Positions 1 to 11,322 of a stretch of 64,000 nucleotides of DNA are shown one piece after another. Position 1 is the first letter of the stretch. The number at the start of each line of letters is the position of its first letter. This DNA is from Chaetoderma sp. LZ-2023a (Eukaryota; Mollusca; Caudofoveata; Chaetodermatida; Chaetodermatidae). The translations under genes and the position numbers were made by a program. The notes under the pieces were generated by a model. It was not told the origin of the DNA and did not search any database. It saw only the letters and a list, made by a program, of their open reading frames with translations. The stretch is from the NCBI GenBank assembly GCA_034401795.1, contig CM067373.1, forward strand, positions 36,739,443 to 36,803,442. Reading direction: 5' to 3'.

Positions 1-1559
1 AACCTTCTTCCCTTTTCTCCAAGGTCTACGAACTTTACCACCAGCAGCTTGGGTGGACCCCTTTGAGGCTGGGGGGGGGGGGGGGAGGGGGCGGTGCTGC
101 ACATGCCTAGCGGAAACTCACATGGTGAGCACCATGACGGATATTCATAATATTAACTGTCATGAAAGATGAGTTGTTTAGTGCTATGGTTGGCAACTTG
201 CTCCAAATACCTGGCGTGGTACCCAGATAAAGTGTTACACCCCTGTGCCCGACCCAAAATCAAAGATCTTAGATCTACTTTGATGCCTAGCACTTGTAGT
301 TGGGGACATGGGCGATGCCAATTTAACTAACTTGAAGAAGGAATAAGGCCAATTCCTATTTGACTGATATCTCTACCAAATTCAATTCTGTAGAGATTCA
401 TTTCTCTCAACGAAACCTGGTGTCGATTCACACCAAGATAGATAGAAAGGGCCCAATATTAAGGATTAATACAGGCAACTATATACATAGGAATGCCATC
501 CCATACACTCTCAGTGCAACGGGGTTAGGCTATCTCTTAGTGGCACGCATGCATGATAGGCGCCTTTCCAGACTATCATTCTATGCTCCCTGTACTGCGA
601 GTACACCCGCTGGTCTATAGAACCAATGGGGGCATTGCTGGAGCATCTCAGACCGGGTCGTTTCATATCCGGCTAACCCAGGTCGGTTCGTACCCGACTG
701 AGGGACTGCACTACATTGCCTACCACATATACTAAATCATTAATTATGCGCATCGATGGGAGTAGGTGGTCCGATTCCAACACGCATTGTTCATATCCGG
801 TGTGAATGACTTATTACATCACCTATAGAAATCTTGCACTATAACATTCATTGTTCACACTTGCTCAGTATATATCTGAAGGGAAAGATTGGGAACCACA
901 GTGACCGCATACCCCCGCCCCCACACCCACCCCGCCCCCTGATCCTTGATAGACTAACCCTTTCTGGGGTAATCTTTCTTCCTTTAACTATAGAATTTGG
1001 CGAGAGTATTAGTCTCGACCAGATTTATTGATGTGACGCTCAGAAACTTTAATTGTGTAAAATAACATGGGTGAGATTTTGTCCAGTTGTGGATGGTTTG
1101 ACCATTGCAGAAATGGGATGGGTTGACTGGTCATGGATTGCACGAGTATGTCATTACACCATGGAGAGGTGGATGGACAAGTCACTGGGTCGCAAGGTCT
1201 GGATGCTGACTGGTGAATCCAACTTTATAAAAAATATTAATAGAAATTCAATGCCACTTCAAGGCGTTGCCTCAAAGTATTAAAGTAAACCTGCGAATTT
1301 AGAGGGGATTGGTATTTGGACACAATTACGTTCAAATAAAGTCTGCCGAACATAGTTCGTGCATGTGTGACCATGAGTGTAAGCGGCGCACCGCAGCTAG
1401 CACGGATAACACCCATCTGCATCATAGCATCTCCCAAAATAGAGCTAAAGTTTTAAATCTAATATCACTGATATACTGACGGTTTCGAGGAGACTTAATT
1501 AAGCGACAATGTCCAACTCATTCAAGAACAAACTAGATAGACCCATTTCAAAGAACAAT
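1..1559. other. No recognised gene; poly-G tract near 70-84
   Basis: Only short scattered open frames without family resemblance. A run of about 15 G followed by further G runs lies near 70-90 and could form a G-quadruplex. The right part of this stretch must include the 5' LTR of element A, whose start cannot be placed because the 3' LTR partner is missing. Confidence 0.4.
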
Positions 1560-1628
1560 CTTTCTCTGTCTACTCTACTCTGTTTGATAACTACTTATAT
1601 AGCCCAGCACCACATTGGTGTCAGGAGT
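1560..1628 (+). other. 5' LTR end and primer binding site of element A
   Basis: The string tggtgtcaggagt at 1616-1628 begins with TGG and matches the 3' end of tRNA-Leu as I know it. The same 13 bases are the primer site of element B at 20488-20500. One base upstream, at 1614, the sequence ends in CA, as an LTR should. The site lies about 600 bp before the first coding sequence of element A, close to the 784-bp spacing in element B. Confidence 0.65.
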
Positions 1629-2236
1629 CAAAATAATGCTTACAATTTATATTCTTTGTCGCACTACTTTTCGTATTTTGTATTTCCTCACTGTGAGTGC
1701 GGCTGTCTTACATTATTGATACTCGATCAGAGCAGTGCAATCTATGTCTTGGGAAGGATTTTGTGTGAGGTGATTTTCCTTAATTCATAGTGTATTGCCT
1801 GGTTTTCATTGTTGTTTTGAATTCCCATACCTCATTTATATGTTATTGCTTCGTTTGTCTTATTGATCATTGGAGAATATGGTTACAGGGCTAATTTCTC
1901 ATTGGTGTGGAGTGGAGTACTACTTTTTCGTTACTCGAATGACTAAAGCATATTTGCGTCATTTCCCGGTAAATTAAAATTTAAGTTATAATTAGGTAAA
2001 GTATTTTAATTGTAGTGATTATATTTTCGTTATAGCATTATGCTCATTATTATAATAATATTGTGACCTCTTGCACTAATTTCGTGGTACAAAGTTGTCT
2101 CATCACTATCATATGGCTATAATTTCGTGGTCCAAAGGTATCTCATCATTATAGTTATAATTTCGTGGTGCAATTTATACGCCTATATTGTCAGAATAGC
2201 TATAGGTCTACATATTTGTTCCTATACCACTCTATG
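1629..2236 (+). other. 5' untranslated leader of element A
   Basis: AT-rich non-coding stretch between the primer site and the accessory ORF. A short phrase containing aatttcgtggt recurs about three times at 2080-2170. No gene is seen. Confidence 0.45.
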
Positions 2237-2997
2237 TCGAATTCAAAGCCGAAGATAAAGTTAGATATATTCCTCGAGGGACATGAGGTGCATATCCTTC
2301 GCAATAGTACATATAAACCAATATTGATAAGTACAAGCAAGGGATTTGTTTTGAAAAAATATGATCAGGATAATTTAATAGAATACTGGTGCCAGAGTGG
2401 AGCAATCACCTTAGTCTTGGTGAAAAAATATGATCAGGATAATTTAATAGAATACTGGTGCCAGAGTGGAGCAATCACCTTAGTCTTGGTTAACCTGTTA
2501 GAACGTAGAATACATAGTACTGTAAATAGGCACCATAAAATAGTCTTTTACTTCTGGTCAGGGACCTTTCAACAAAGGACGGTAAATAGATTTACCTAGC
2601 TGGTCGCACTGACGAAACTGTCTCCAAACTTTCTGAAGTCTTTCAAAGAGCTCTTTCCATTGTTTCCGGTTATGGACAGTCAATCAAATTTATTCAATTG
2701 CCATTCTATTTTTAAGACTATGGAACCAAGGCAACCGCCATGCAGATCCTTTTTCTTTTGTGGATGATGATATTATCCTTGCTGACCAAGTTCTCCTTTT
2801 GAATTTACGAATTGCAGAGCTGAACGCACAATTAAATCAAAACACATTGCTGTTCAACTTTGATTTGGTCTGGCGGCGTAAAGATCGCAACCGTGTCCGT
2901 CGTACATACCATTTTGACTTTTTGTGTGATGGAGTCCATGCTAAAGAGCCGCTGAGCCGTGTATGGCTCTTGAAAATAAAGTTGGATTTCCAGAGAT
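2237..2997 (+). pseudogene. Element A ORF1: decayed SGNH-hydrolase-like accessory protein
   Basis: Colinear homologue of the 244-residue ORF1 of element B (18985-19719). Shared landmarks are an N-terminal S-T-S-K-G-F block, an E-Y-W-C-Q-S-G block, a hydrophobic strand ending in S-G-T, and a C-terminal D-G-V-H followed by a W-x-x-K-I helix near 2930-2980. These resemble SGNH/GDSL blocks I, II, III and V. The frame is broken: a first piece ends at 2599 and the C-terminal half continues in another frame from about 2760. A 69-bp segment (2352-2420) is repeated directly at 2421-2489, adding 23 residues in frame. The protein sits between the LTR leader and gag, as in element B. Its function is unknown. 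Confidence 0.65.
2352..2489 (+). repeat. 69-bp direct tandem duplication inside element A ORF1
   Basis: Two adjacent copies (2352-2420 and 2421-2489) look almost base-for-base identical. The length is a multiple of three, so the reading frame is kept. The single-copy homologue in element B shows this is a derived duplication. Confidence 0.85.
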
Positions 2998-3276
2998 AAT
3001 TTGTAAGGATACCGGTTAGTGACATGGTTCAAATTCATGTACATGCAAGCGAATTACGCTCACTTGAACAATAAATTTCACAATTCCAGCAAATTGTTCA
3101 AAATTGTAATCTTATATCTCATTAATTTTAGATTGCGACTAAGTTCACAAGTAACTTATGGCTTTTGTAAAAACATACTCATAATTCCTTTTGTACCATA
3201 ACATTAATTAAGTGGCCAACCAATTAAATGCAACAAATTGTTCCCAATCAAAAGGTTTAAAAATAAAATAGCTGCA

Positions 3277-4254
3277 ATGGCTCTGAATGTCAACAACGCT
3301 ATACTTGAGGAGCTCCTTACACTCAAAGATATCGGTAAAGCCCGGGCCAAGAGAATTTGCAAGCTCGTGATGAGAACAATGGCATAATTACTATAGAACT
3401 TGTGAGAACTTGTACAGATATGCAGCCGACCACATCTGTATTGGAAAGTCTTTATGCACAGGGAGAAATCTAGTTTGGACCACCGACTAAGGGTTAGAGT
3501 GCCTCCCCAGAGTGGTTTAAAGCTGAATTGTCTGATTCAATGTACAATTATACAGCTACAACAAGAACTGTTGAAACTCAGACATTAAAACCAATTAATA
3601 CTTGAATGACTGAATAGTGAACAGACAGCGAATAAGGATATGAAATCACAGCTAGAAGGTGGCGCGAGATTTGTTGATAAATTTGCCCCTGGTGGTGTTC
3701 ATCTTCCTCGTCCTGACCGAGAGGAGGTTGATAAGGAGGTGGACTGTCGAAACTATAGAGGCCCTCTTCCACCAAAATAGTCCACTTTTGATGGCACATG
3801 GGACTGGATGCCCGTCTTTGTCTTGTTTGATCGAATCATCACTCGCTATGCCTCGCCTAAACATCACCGCCTCGAGATGTTTATAGAGACCTTGAGAGAC
3901 CTAGCCTTAAAGTTCTTCTGTACTGGCTCTCCACAAGTACAAAATGTCTATGCCATGTTAATGTCATGCCTCAATGCCAGGTTTGGTAAGAACGACCTCC
4001 TGCAAACATCAGGACATAAGCTGCAAGAGGTTCGCCAAGATGATAAATCTCTGGAGGAATTTTCCGAACTAGCCCCGGAACTTGCCATTGTTGGGGTTTC
4101 CGATGTGGAAGAAGGTGTGACAGAGAACATTGCAGTAGATAACTTCCTTAGAGGGGTAGCTAAAAAGAAGGTTGCTCTTACAACAATGGATAAATATCCT
4201 CAAACCCTGGATCAAGCTCTCCGGTTGGTGAAGGCGGCGATCTGCAATCAGTGA
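3277..4254 (+). pseudogene. gag: Element A gag (HhH N-terminus, capsid region), broken
   Basis: The ATG at 3277 opens a short stretch with the pattern N-x-A-x-x-E-E-L-x-x-L-x-x-I-G-x-A-R-A, the same ComEA-like helix-hairpin-helix that opens the Gag of element B. The frame then breaks several times. The capsid-like part is open at 3808-4254 and matches element B Gag over motifs such as A-L-K-F-(F/Y), R-F-G-K-(N/K)-D-L and a final L-V-K-A-A-I-x-N-Q. It should package element RNA into particles if intact, but this copy cannot make a full Gag. The element has no recognisable 3' end and ends inside integrase at the repeat array near 7848. Confidence 0.75.
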
Positions 4255-4529
4255 CTGGTCATGGGCTCAATGAGGGCTGAATTTAGACATGTCTACTTCG
4301 ATTCTGATATGGGTGAGCATGACTACCCACACACAGCATTAGATCAACCAAAGTTTGTCTGGACAATACAGAACCCTGACTGGATGGATAACCTTGAGAA
4401 AAAGGGATGAAATATTTATAATAATAGTTAAAGGGGTCTGTCAATAAAATCTTAGCGCTTCTCACAAGTTGTTCTCAGTCACCCTCCAGGGAAACGAATG
4501 CTAGTCCCAGAAGTGCTTCATCTCTGCAT

Positions 4530-4680
4530 AAGGTTGTTTGCTTTAACTGCATGGCTGAAGGGCATATTAACCGGGAATGTTCACAGCATAGTTGTTCCCC
4601 TACTGCTTGTTTTACTTGTCACGCAGATGGGCACTTCCATCGTGACTGTCCTCAACGTCACCATTCTCCATCCCCACAGT
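4530..4680 (+). pseudogene. gag: Element A nucleocapsid: two CCHC zinc knuckles
   Basis: Two consecutive C-x2-C-x4-H-x4-C motifs are visible: C-F-N-C-M-A-E-G-H-I-N-R-E-C, then C-F-T-C-H-A-D-G-H-F-H-R-D-C. Such knuckles bind RNA in Gag nucleocapsid. Element B keeps only one knuckle in this position, and that one has lost its histidine. The frame is not continuous with the capsid piece upstream. Confidence 0.8.
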
Positions 4681-4769
4681 CCTCTTGTCAACCTAGCCCT
4701 GACAGTAGAGGGTTGCAAGAGAAAGGTTATTAAGTTCGACTGTTTCGGCAGCACAGTAATATGGTAACC

Positions 4770-5415
4770 TTGTGATTCCTGCCACTATTAATGGTATGCC
4801 AGTGGAGGCCATCGTGGATACTGCTGCACAGGTCACAGTTGTGAGTCAAACCTTCGTGAATACGTTACATGAGCCTCTCACCATTGGGGAGAGTGTGGCC
4901 TTGAAGGGTGCGGGCATGGTAGTTCCATAAATGCTCATGTTGGTGGGGACGTTCACATTCAAATAGGAGTTGAAACAGTTCGATGCGCAGCCCTTGTAGC
5001 TGACATTTCAGACCCTGTCATACGTGGTCTGAATTTTCTGAAACAGCACGAGGCTGTAATTGACCTGCTTAACCTGTCAATTATGGTGAAGGGGCAAGCG
5101 GTGCCAGCATCTACAGTTAAATCTGGGGGAATAGAGATCCAAGTTGCACGTGTTGTACTAGAGAATCGTACTGTTCTGGCCCCTTTTGAGTCTGTATAGA
5201 CAACAGGGCGTTTGAACCGGCAGTTTGGTTCAGACACGGATCTGACCATTCAACCCTCTGGTGAGCTGAAGGGTCTAGTAGCCCCAAATTCTGTAGTACA
5301 GAGTAAGAACCAATTTGTCCCTATTTTACTGCAGAATATATCACCGAAAGTCATAACCCTAAGGAGATCTCATGCTTTGAGGACATTGGTGGAGGGGGGG
5401 GGGAGGGATTCTTGA
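4770..5415 (+). pseudogene. pol: Element A aspartic protease and linker, broken
   Basis: A V-D-T-A-A-Q-V-T-V stretch near 4815-4845 is the retropepsin active-site loop (D-T-A form), followed by the flap region and a G-L-N-F-L-K motif at 5030-5045 that matches the protease end of element B. Here the reading frame passes from protease into the linker without the one-base shift seen in element B, so the ancestral arrangement was one continuous frame. Stops and small shifts interrupt the region, including a TAG near 5199. Confidence 0.75.
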
Positions 5416-5516
5416 ACAATTGAACTCCATAGGGAGTACCCGAAGGAGGAGGAGCAAACTCTGGTGAAAGATTTCCAGAGCATCTGGAGAACTTATATAA
5501 GAGGTCGTTAAAGGAC

Positions 5517-6430
5517 TTGTCCCGAGATGTGTACGTTGTCGTGAAAGGGCTACTCTCTGAGTTTCAAGATATCTTCGCAAAGAGTGATCTGGATCTGGGA
5601 CTCTTCCAAGGGGTATACCATAAGGTGAACACTTGTGACGCCAAACCTGTTCATGCCAAAATGCGCAGAACCCCTATTGGTTTCGAGAAGGAAGGAAAAA
5701 AAATCATGAAATGTTAAGATGGGGTGATTGTTCCATCTCAGTCATAGTGGGCCTCAGCCCCAGTCTTGTTGAGGAAAAAACCCACACAGTAAGATATTGT
5801 GTGGATTTTCGAGCGATTAATAACCTAACCCGGAAGGATTCTTTCCCCTTACCAAACATCATAGCTTGTCTGAATACTGTTAGCTGTAGCACTTACATCA
5901 GTACATTCGACATGGCAGCATGGTACTGGCAAATAGAGGTAGACCCCCAAGATCGACATAAATTGGCATTCATCACAAGATACGGCTTGTTTGAATTTGT
6001 TCAGATGCCCTTCTGTATGTGTAGCAGCCCAGCAGCTTTTCAGCGAGTCATTTAAATGGTGTTGAATGGTCTGAATTGGCGAGAGTGCCTTGCCTATATT
6101 GATGAAGTCAGTGTGTGCGGGAAGACATTTCTGGAGCATGTCGAGAACCTTCGGAAGGTGTTCCACCACTTTCGGCTACACAACCTAAAGTTGAAGCCAA
6201 AAAAGTATAATCTCTTCCAGAGGGAACTGTGCTTTTTGGAAAAACTCAGTAATACGAAGGGCATTGGTGTAATGGAAGCTAATATCAATTGTATGCCTTT
6301 CTGGCCTGTCCCACCTAACAAGAAGGAGGTGGAGTCATTCCTGGGATATGTCAATTATCATCGAGAGCATATCCGAGGATTCGCAGGAATGTTTGCTATC
6401 CTCTACTCCTTGACCGGGCCCAATAATTGA
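5517..6430 (+). pseudogene. pol: Element A reverse transcriptase, broken
   Basis: Landmarks in order are R-Y-C-V-D-F-R-A-I-N-N-L, S-T-F-D-M-A-A-W-Y-W-Q, a M-P-F-x-x-C-x-S-P-A-A-F-Q-R stretch, and Y-I-D-E where a catalytic Y-x-D-D is expected. The change of the second aspartate to glutamate, with frame breaks near 5717 and 6055, makes this copy inactive. Order and sequence are closest to element B pol, so the two belong to one Ty3/gypsy lineage. Confidence 0.85.
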
Positions 6431-6440
6431 TTTTTGCTGG

Positions 6441-6900
6441 TTGGAAGAACATCAACAGGCCTTTGACAATCTTAAACGACTTATGACTACTCCACCAGTG
6501 CTGGGCTTTCCACTTCCTACAGGCATGTTTGTCCTCGATACTGATGCCTCGTATACAGCAATTGGGCAGAACTTTCGTGAGTTCAGGATGGTAGGGAGGT
6601 ATTGGTCGGTTTTGCCAGAAAAGTTATGTCTCCAGCCTGAAGGTGATATTGCGTTACTCGCAAGGAGTTACTTGGCATTGTTGCATTTACTCATCAGTAT
6701 CAAGTATACTTATTAGGTTGTCAATTTGTGGTTCGAACTGACCACAACAGTCTTGCCTAGTTTAAGAACATCGAGGGACAGTTAGCTCGTTGGATGGAAG
6801 AGCTTTCCCAGTATGATATGATGATTGAGCATCACACTGGGGTAAAGCATAGTAATGCAGATGGGCTCTCAAGGGTCCCAGATAGGATGATACCATGTGA
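6441..6900 (+). pseudogene. pol: Element A RNase H, broken
   Basis: L-D-T-D-A-S with downstream A-I-G, then R-T-D-H-N-S-L and an N-A-D-G-L-S-R motif near 6850-6880, gives the usual Ty3/gypsy RNase H order directly after RT. The frame breaks at about 6715, and the part carrying the H-x-S-L and N-A-D motifs is in another frame. Confidence 0.75.
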
Positions 6901-7216
6901 TTGCTACCATGCAGGTCAAGATCTCCATTCTCTTCCTTGTCAAGGCTGTTGTTATTGCTCCCGGTGATTAGAGCAAGCATCACTCATGATTTCGATGGGA
7001 TGCTTTATTACAGTTATTCCAATGATCCAGAGGGTGCATCGAAGATCACCCAGATCATGAGTCGTGTCATGTCGAATTGGGCAGTGTCACATTTAGTCTC
7101 CCAGTTAAGAGGATTTCAACAACAAGACCCAGATTTGAAGGAGGTTTTCCTGGAAGGAAACTGGTTATTGTCCTTCTGAGTCAGAGTCTATCACAGCAAT
7201 TAAATGTCTGTGGCTT

Positions 7217-7848
7217 GTGCGAGACCAGCTGACCTTGGAGGATGGTGTACTATATTATGAGTTGAAGACTGATAAGCTTCCCAGGAAATTGGTCATGGTT
7301 CCCTACTCGCTAAAACAAACTCCAAACTTTCTGGACATATGGGTCAAAAGGAAACATTGGCACCTGCGCGAATGCATTACTACTGGCTTGGTTGTTCGAC
7401 CAACTGTCCGAACTATGTCCGTGACTGTGTGATTTGCAACCAGAATAAGAGACCATCTGTCAAAGCTAGAGCACCGTTTGGTCAATATCAGTGAATGCGT
7501 TCACCTAGATATCTGTTGCCCCTTTATAGAGTTCCGAAAGGGTAATCGATATGTCCTGCTACTGATAGATCAATTTACGAAGTGGGTCGAATGTTATACG
7601 TTACCGAAGCAGTTGGCTGAATTGGTTGCCAAAACATTTGCAGAACGATTCATTGCTGTTTTGGCTGCCCACTTTAGATACACACAGACCAGGGCAGGAA
7701 CTTTGAAAGTCATTTGTTCAGTAATTTATGTAAACTTCTGGAGATCGTGAAAACCCGCACTACGCCCTATCATCCTAGCAGCAATGGTCAAGTGGAATGC
7801 TATATGGCCGTCGTCTCGCGTATGATCAGGTGTTGCATCACTGAAAGT
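7217..7848 (+). pseudogene. pol: Element A integrase, truncated at a repeat array
   Basis: The zinc-binding region is degenerate. The core begins with V-H-L-D-I-C-C-P-F near 7500 and I-D-Q-F-T-K-W-V-E-C-Y, matching element B integrase. It continues to a Y-H-P-S-S-N-G-Q-V-E stretch near 7765-7800 that carries the catalytic glutamate. Similarity stops abruptly near 7848, where CTAGTCTAAG-type tandem repeats begin. The integrase C-terminus, 3' UTR and 3' LTR of element A are therefore missing. Confidence 0.8.
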
Positions 7849-8365
7849 GTATACTAGTCCAAGCCATGCTAGTCTAAGCTCTACTATAAGTTCTACTCGT
7901 TTAAGCTGAACTAGTCTAAGCTATAACAGTCTAAGCTATAATAGTCTAAGCTATACTAGTATAGGCTAAGCTGTGCTATACAGGTCTAGGCCAAGCTATG
8001 CTATACTAGTCTAGGCTAAGTTATACTAGTCTAGTCTAAGGTATCGTACTCTAATCTGAGCTATACTAGTCTAAGCTAAGCTATGCTTGACTAGACTAAG
8101 CGATACTATTTTATGCTAAGCTATGCCATACTAGTCTAGGCTAAGGCATGCTATAACAGTCTGCTAAGCTATGCTATGCTAAACTAGCCTAGGTTACGCT
8201 ATGTTATACTAGTCTAAGCTAAGCTGTACAGTGTACAAAGCTATACTGGATTAAGCTATTCTATGCTGTGCGAAGCTATACTGGGCTAAGCTAAGCTATA
8301 CCGCAATAAACTAAGCTATACTGGCCTAAGCCAATCTATACTGGGCTACGCTAAGCTACAATGTA
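7848..8365 (+). repeat. CTAGTCTAAG-type degenerate tandem repeats, left arm
   Basis: Dozens of imperfect copies of a short phrase of the type ctatactagtctaagctaag. Unit length is irregular, roughly 15-30 bp. The same phrase appears in reverse complement at 8695-9290, so the two arrays form a large imperfect inverted repeat. Confidence 0.9.
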
Positions 8366-8694
8366 AAGCTTAAGTTAGACTATCTATAGTAGATGCGTAG
8401 TGGCTGGGTGCTTAGGAGCGAGCATTGGTACCTCAAAGGTTGACAGTTCTTCTCCTGGTAAGGCCGCCGCATTTTGTCAATGAGAAGGACCTTCACTCTG
8501 CGTTGATCCAGTCCATCTAACTGTAAATAGGTACCTGCGAAGGCAGTGTAGGTAATGTGAATGCACAGTTTACTGTCCAACCAAGTTGAAAGCTCCCTCA
8601 GGGAGAAGAGGCCTGATGACCCGGGGTAAGAGATGTTAAGTCTCTGAGTACTTCGGTGAAAGCTAAACTGTGAAAGGTAAACTTACTTACTCAC
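8366..8694. other. Unique spacer between the inverted arrays
   Basis: Non-repetitive stretch with one 66-codon open frame on the - strand (8380-8580). The phrase around tacagttagatggactgg (- strand) resembles a dispersed repeat I associate with marine animal genomes; this is a recollection, not a verified match. No gene is claimed. Confidence 0.35.
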
Positions 8695-9290
8695 TGTCTT
8701 AGCTTAGCCGAACATAGCATAGCTTAGACTAGTATAGCATAGCCTATGCATGTATAGCTTAACCTAGTCAGGTATAGCTTAGTCTAGACTAGTATAGCTT
8801 AGAGTAGACTAGTATAGACTAGAATGGTATAGCATAAACTAGACTAGTATAGGTTAAACTAGACTAGTATAGCTCAGACTAGTAAAGCTTAGACTAGCAT
8901 AGCATAGCTTAGACTAGTATCGCAAGTAGACTGGACTACTATAGTTTAGACTAGACTAGTATAGCTTAGACTAGACTAGTATAGCCTAGACTAGTATTGC
9001 TTTGATTAGGATAGCTTAGCCTAGTATAACTTAGAATAATATGACTTAGACTGTTATAGCATAGACTAGTATTGCTTTAGATTATTATAGCTTAGACTAG
9101 TATAACTTAAGACTAGTATAACGTAGACTAGCATGGCTTAGAATTTATAGCTTGGACTAGACTAGTATAGCCTTGACTAGACTAACATAACTTGGACTAG
9201 TGTAGCTTAGACTAGTATACCTTGGACTAGTATAGCTTACATTAGTATAGTTTAGACTAGTATGGCTTAGACTAGTTTAGATTAGATCAC
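8695..9290 (-). repeat. CTAGTCTAAG-type degenerate tandem repeats, right arm (inverted)
   Basis: Copies of cttagactagtatagctta-type phrases, the reverse complement of the left arm. Period and divergence are irregular. With the left arm this could fold into a long imperfect stem around the ~330-bp spacer. Confidence 0.9.
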
Positions 9291-9544
9291 CACATGTTCA
9301 TTGGAAAGTCAGAAAAAACGTAAGCATTTAAGGGAACTTAAATAACTGATATTCTATAAATGAACGGGAACTTGATAACAACCCCCACCCCTCCCTTTTA
9401 TGTTTAGATTTGACGCTTCTAATTGGTAATATGCAAATGCAAATGATGTTGAATAATCACGACAGGCTCATCCTACCTGTTAAGGTTTGTTACGCTGAAC
9501 CTTCGACAAGCAGACAGCCTAATATCACAACTAGAAGTACACGA

Positions 9545-9640
9545 TTGTCGAAGGACATCTACATAAATACAGGTTCTCCCAAAGCACCCTCAGCAATCTA
9601 CTTAAATAAAGGTTCCCTCAAGGCACCACTCAGATATGGT
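9545..9640 (-). repeat. Two inverted 40-bp repeat units
   Basis: About two units in the same orientation as the 10321-11065 block. At 9620-9650 they meet the oppositely oriented block in a local palindrome whose arms are ggcaccactcag and ctgagtggtgcc. Confidence 0.8.
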
Positions 9641-10320
9641 TGCTGAGTGGTGCCTTGAGTGAACCTTTATTTATGTAGATGTCTGAGTGGTGCCTTGAAG
9701 GAACCTGTATTTATGTAGATGTCTGAGTGGTGCCTTGAAGGAACCTGTATTTATGTAGATGTCTGAGTGATGCCTTGAAGGAACTTGTATTTATGTAGAT
9801 TGTTGAGAGGTGCTTTGAGGGAACTTTTATTTATGTAGATGGCTGAGGGTGCCTTGAGGGAACCTGTATTTATGTAAATTGTTGAGAAGTGCCTTGAGGG
9901 AACCTTTATTTATGTAGCTTTCTGAGGGTGCCTTGAAGGAACCTGTTTTTGTTCTAGATTGCTGAATGTGCCTTGAGGGTACCTTTATTTATGCAGAGGT
10001 CTGAGCGTGCCTTGAAGGAACCTGTGTTTATGTAGATTGCTGAGGGTGCTTTGAAGGAACCTGTATTTATGTAGATGTCTGAGGGGTACCTTCACGGAAC
10101 CTGTATTTATGTAGATGTCTGAGGGTGCCTTCACGGAACCTGTATTTATGTAGATTGCTGAGGGTGGCTTGAGGGAACGTTTATTTATGTAGATTACTGA
10201 ATGCGCCTTGAAGGAACCTGTATTTATGTAGCTTGCTGAGGGGTGCCATCAGGGAACTTGTATTTATGTAGATGTCTGAGGGGTGCCTTCAGGGAACATG
10301 TATTTATGTAGATGTCTGAA
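9641..10320 (+). repeat. 40-bp tandem repeat array, forward block (~17 units)
   Basis: The unit includes ggtgccttgaaggaacctg, then tatttatgtagatgtctgag. The spacing of gtctgagtgg at 9681 and 9721 gives a 40-bp period. Units vary between gtctgag and ttgctgag and between cctgtattt and cctttattt. Confidence 0.92.
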
Positions 10321-11065
10321 GGCACCACTCAGACATCTTATTAAATAAAGGTGCCTTGAAGGCACCCTCAGTAATCTACATAAATAAAGGTTCCCTCAAG
10401 GCACCCTCAGCAAGCTTCATAAATACAGGTTCTCTGAAGGCACCCGTCAAACATCTACATAAATAAAGGTGCCCTTAAGGCACCCTCGGCAATCTATATA
10501 AATACAGGTTCCCTGAAGGCACCACTCACACATCTACATAAATAAAGGTTCCCTGAAGGCACCTCTCAACAATCTACATAAATACAGGTTCCCTCAAGGC
10601 ACCTCTCAACAATCTACATAAATAAAGGTTCCCTCAAGGCACCACTCAGACATCTACATAAATAAAGGTTCCCTCAAGGCACCCCTCAGGCATCTACATA
10701 AATAAAGGTTCCCTCACGGCACCCCTGAGACATCTACATAAACACAGGTTCCTTCAAGGTACCCCTCAGCAATCTACATAAACACAGGTTCGCTCAAGGC
10801 ACCACTCAGACATCTACATAAATAAAGACACCCGCAGCAATCTACATAAATACATGTACCCTGAAGACACCCCTCAAACATCGCCATAAATACAGGTTCC
10901 TTCAAGGCACACTCAGCAATCTACATAAATACATGTTCCCTCAAGGCACCCTTCACGTACATCTACATATATAAAGGGTCCCTCGAGGTACCCATCGGAC
11001 GTCTGGCTATATCTATGTATTTACAATTTGTATGTATAAAATAAAGGTTGCCTCAAGGCACCCCT
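10321..11065 (-). repeat. 40-bp tandem repeat array, inverted block (~18 units)
   Basis: The same 40-bp unit in reverse complement, for example catctacataaataaagg followed by ttccctcaaggcacc. The block is nearly equal in length to the forward block, so the two can pair as a fold-back of about 700 bp per arm. Element B is inserted 50 bp beyond the end. Confidence 0.92.
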
Positions 11066-11115
11066 CAATCTAAAAAGAGAGGCGTGGCTTCTACGAGAAT
11101 ACACCTCTAATGTAT

Positions 11116-11310
11116 TGTAGTAACTTAACTACGTATAAAAGGTTACTCACCCAACAGAGGTCTTGAATCAGCCAGTGGAACCAGTGGCAGATGTGCACGG
11201 TTCAGGTTCCAAGGTACGACTGCCGGGCGTCCGTAGAAACGGCGGGAATCAGCTAGCCCGGCAGCCGCGAAACCCGAACTGCGGAATTGCGGGATACCGC
11301 CAGCACCACA
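11116..11310 (-). repeat. 3' LTR of element B
   Basis: 195 bp, a direct repeat of 20503-20697 with four visible substitutions. On the + strand it starts tgtagtaact and ends cagcaccaca. The outer flank is GTAT at 11112-11115. Confidence 0.95.
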
Positions 11311-11322
11311 CTCTCCCCCGTT
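11311..11322 (-). other. Polypurine tract of element B
   Basis: On the - strand a short run acgggggagag directly precedes the 3' LTR, the expected place for plus-strand priming. Confidence 0.7.

Noticed and set aside
8380-8580. 66-codon minus-strand ORF in the spacer of the inverted array
   Set aside because: It looks like part of a dispersed non-coding repeat; no protein family recognised.
9545-11065. CRISPR-like array
   Set aside because: Units are contiguous 40-bp tandem copies in both orientations without unique spacers, in a eukaryotic genome.
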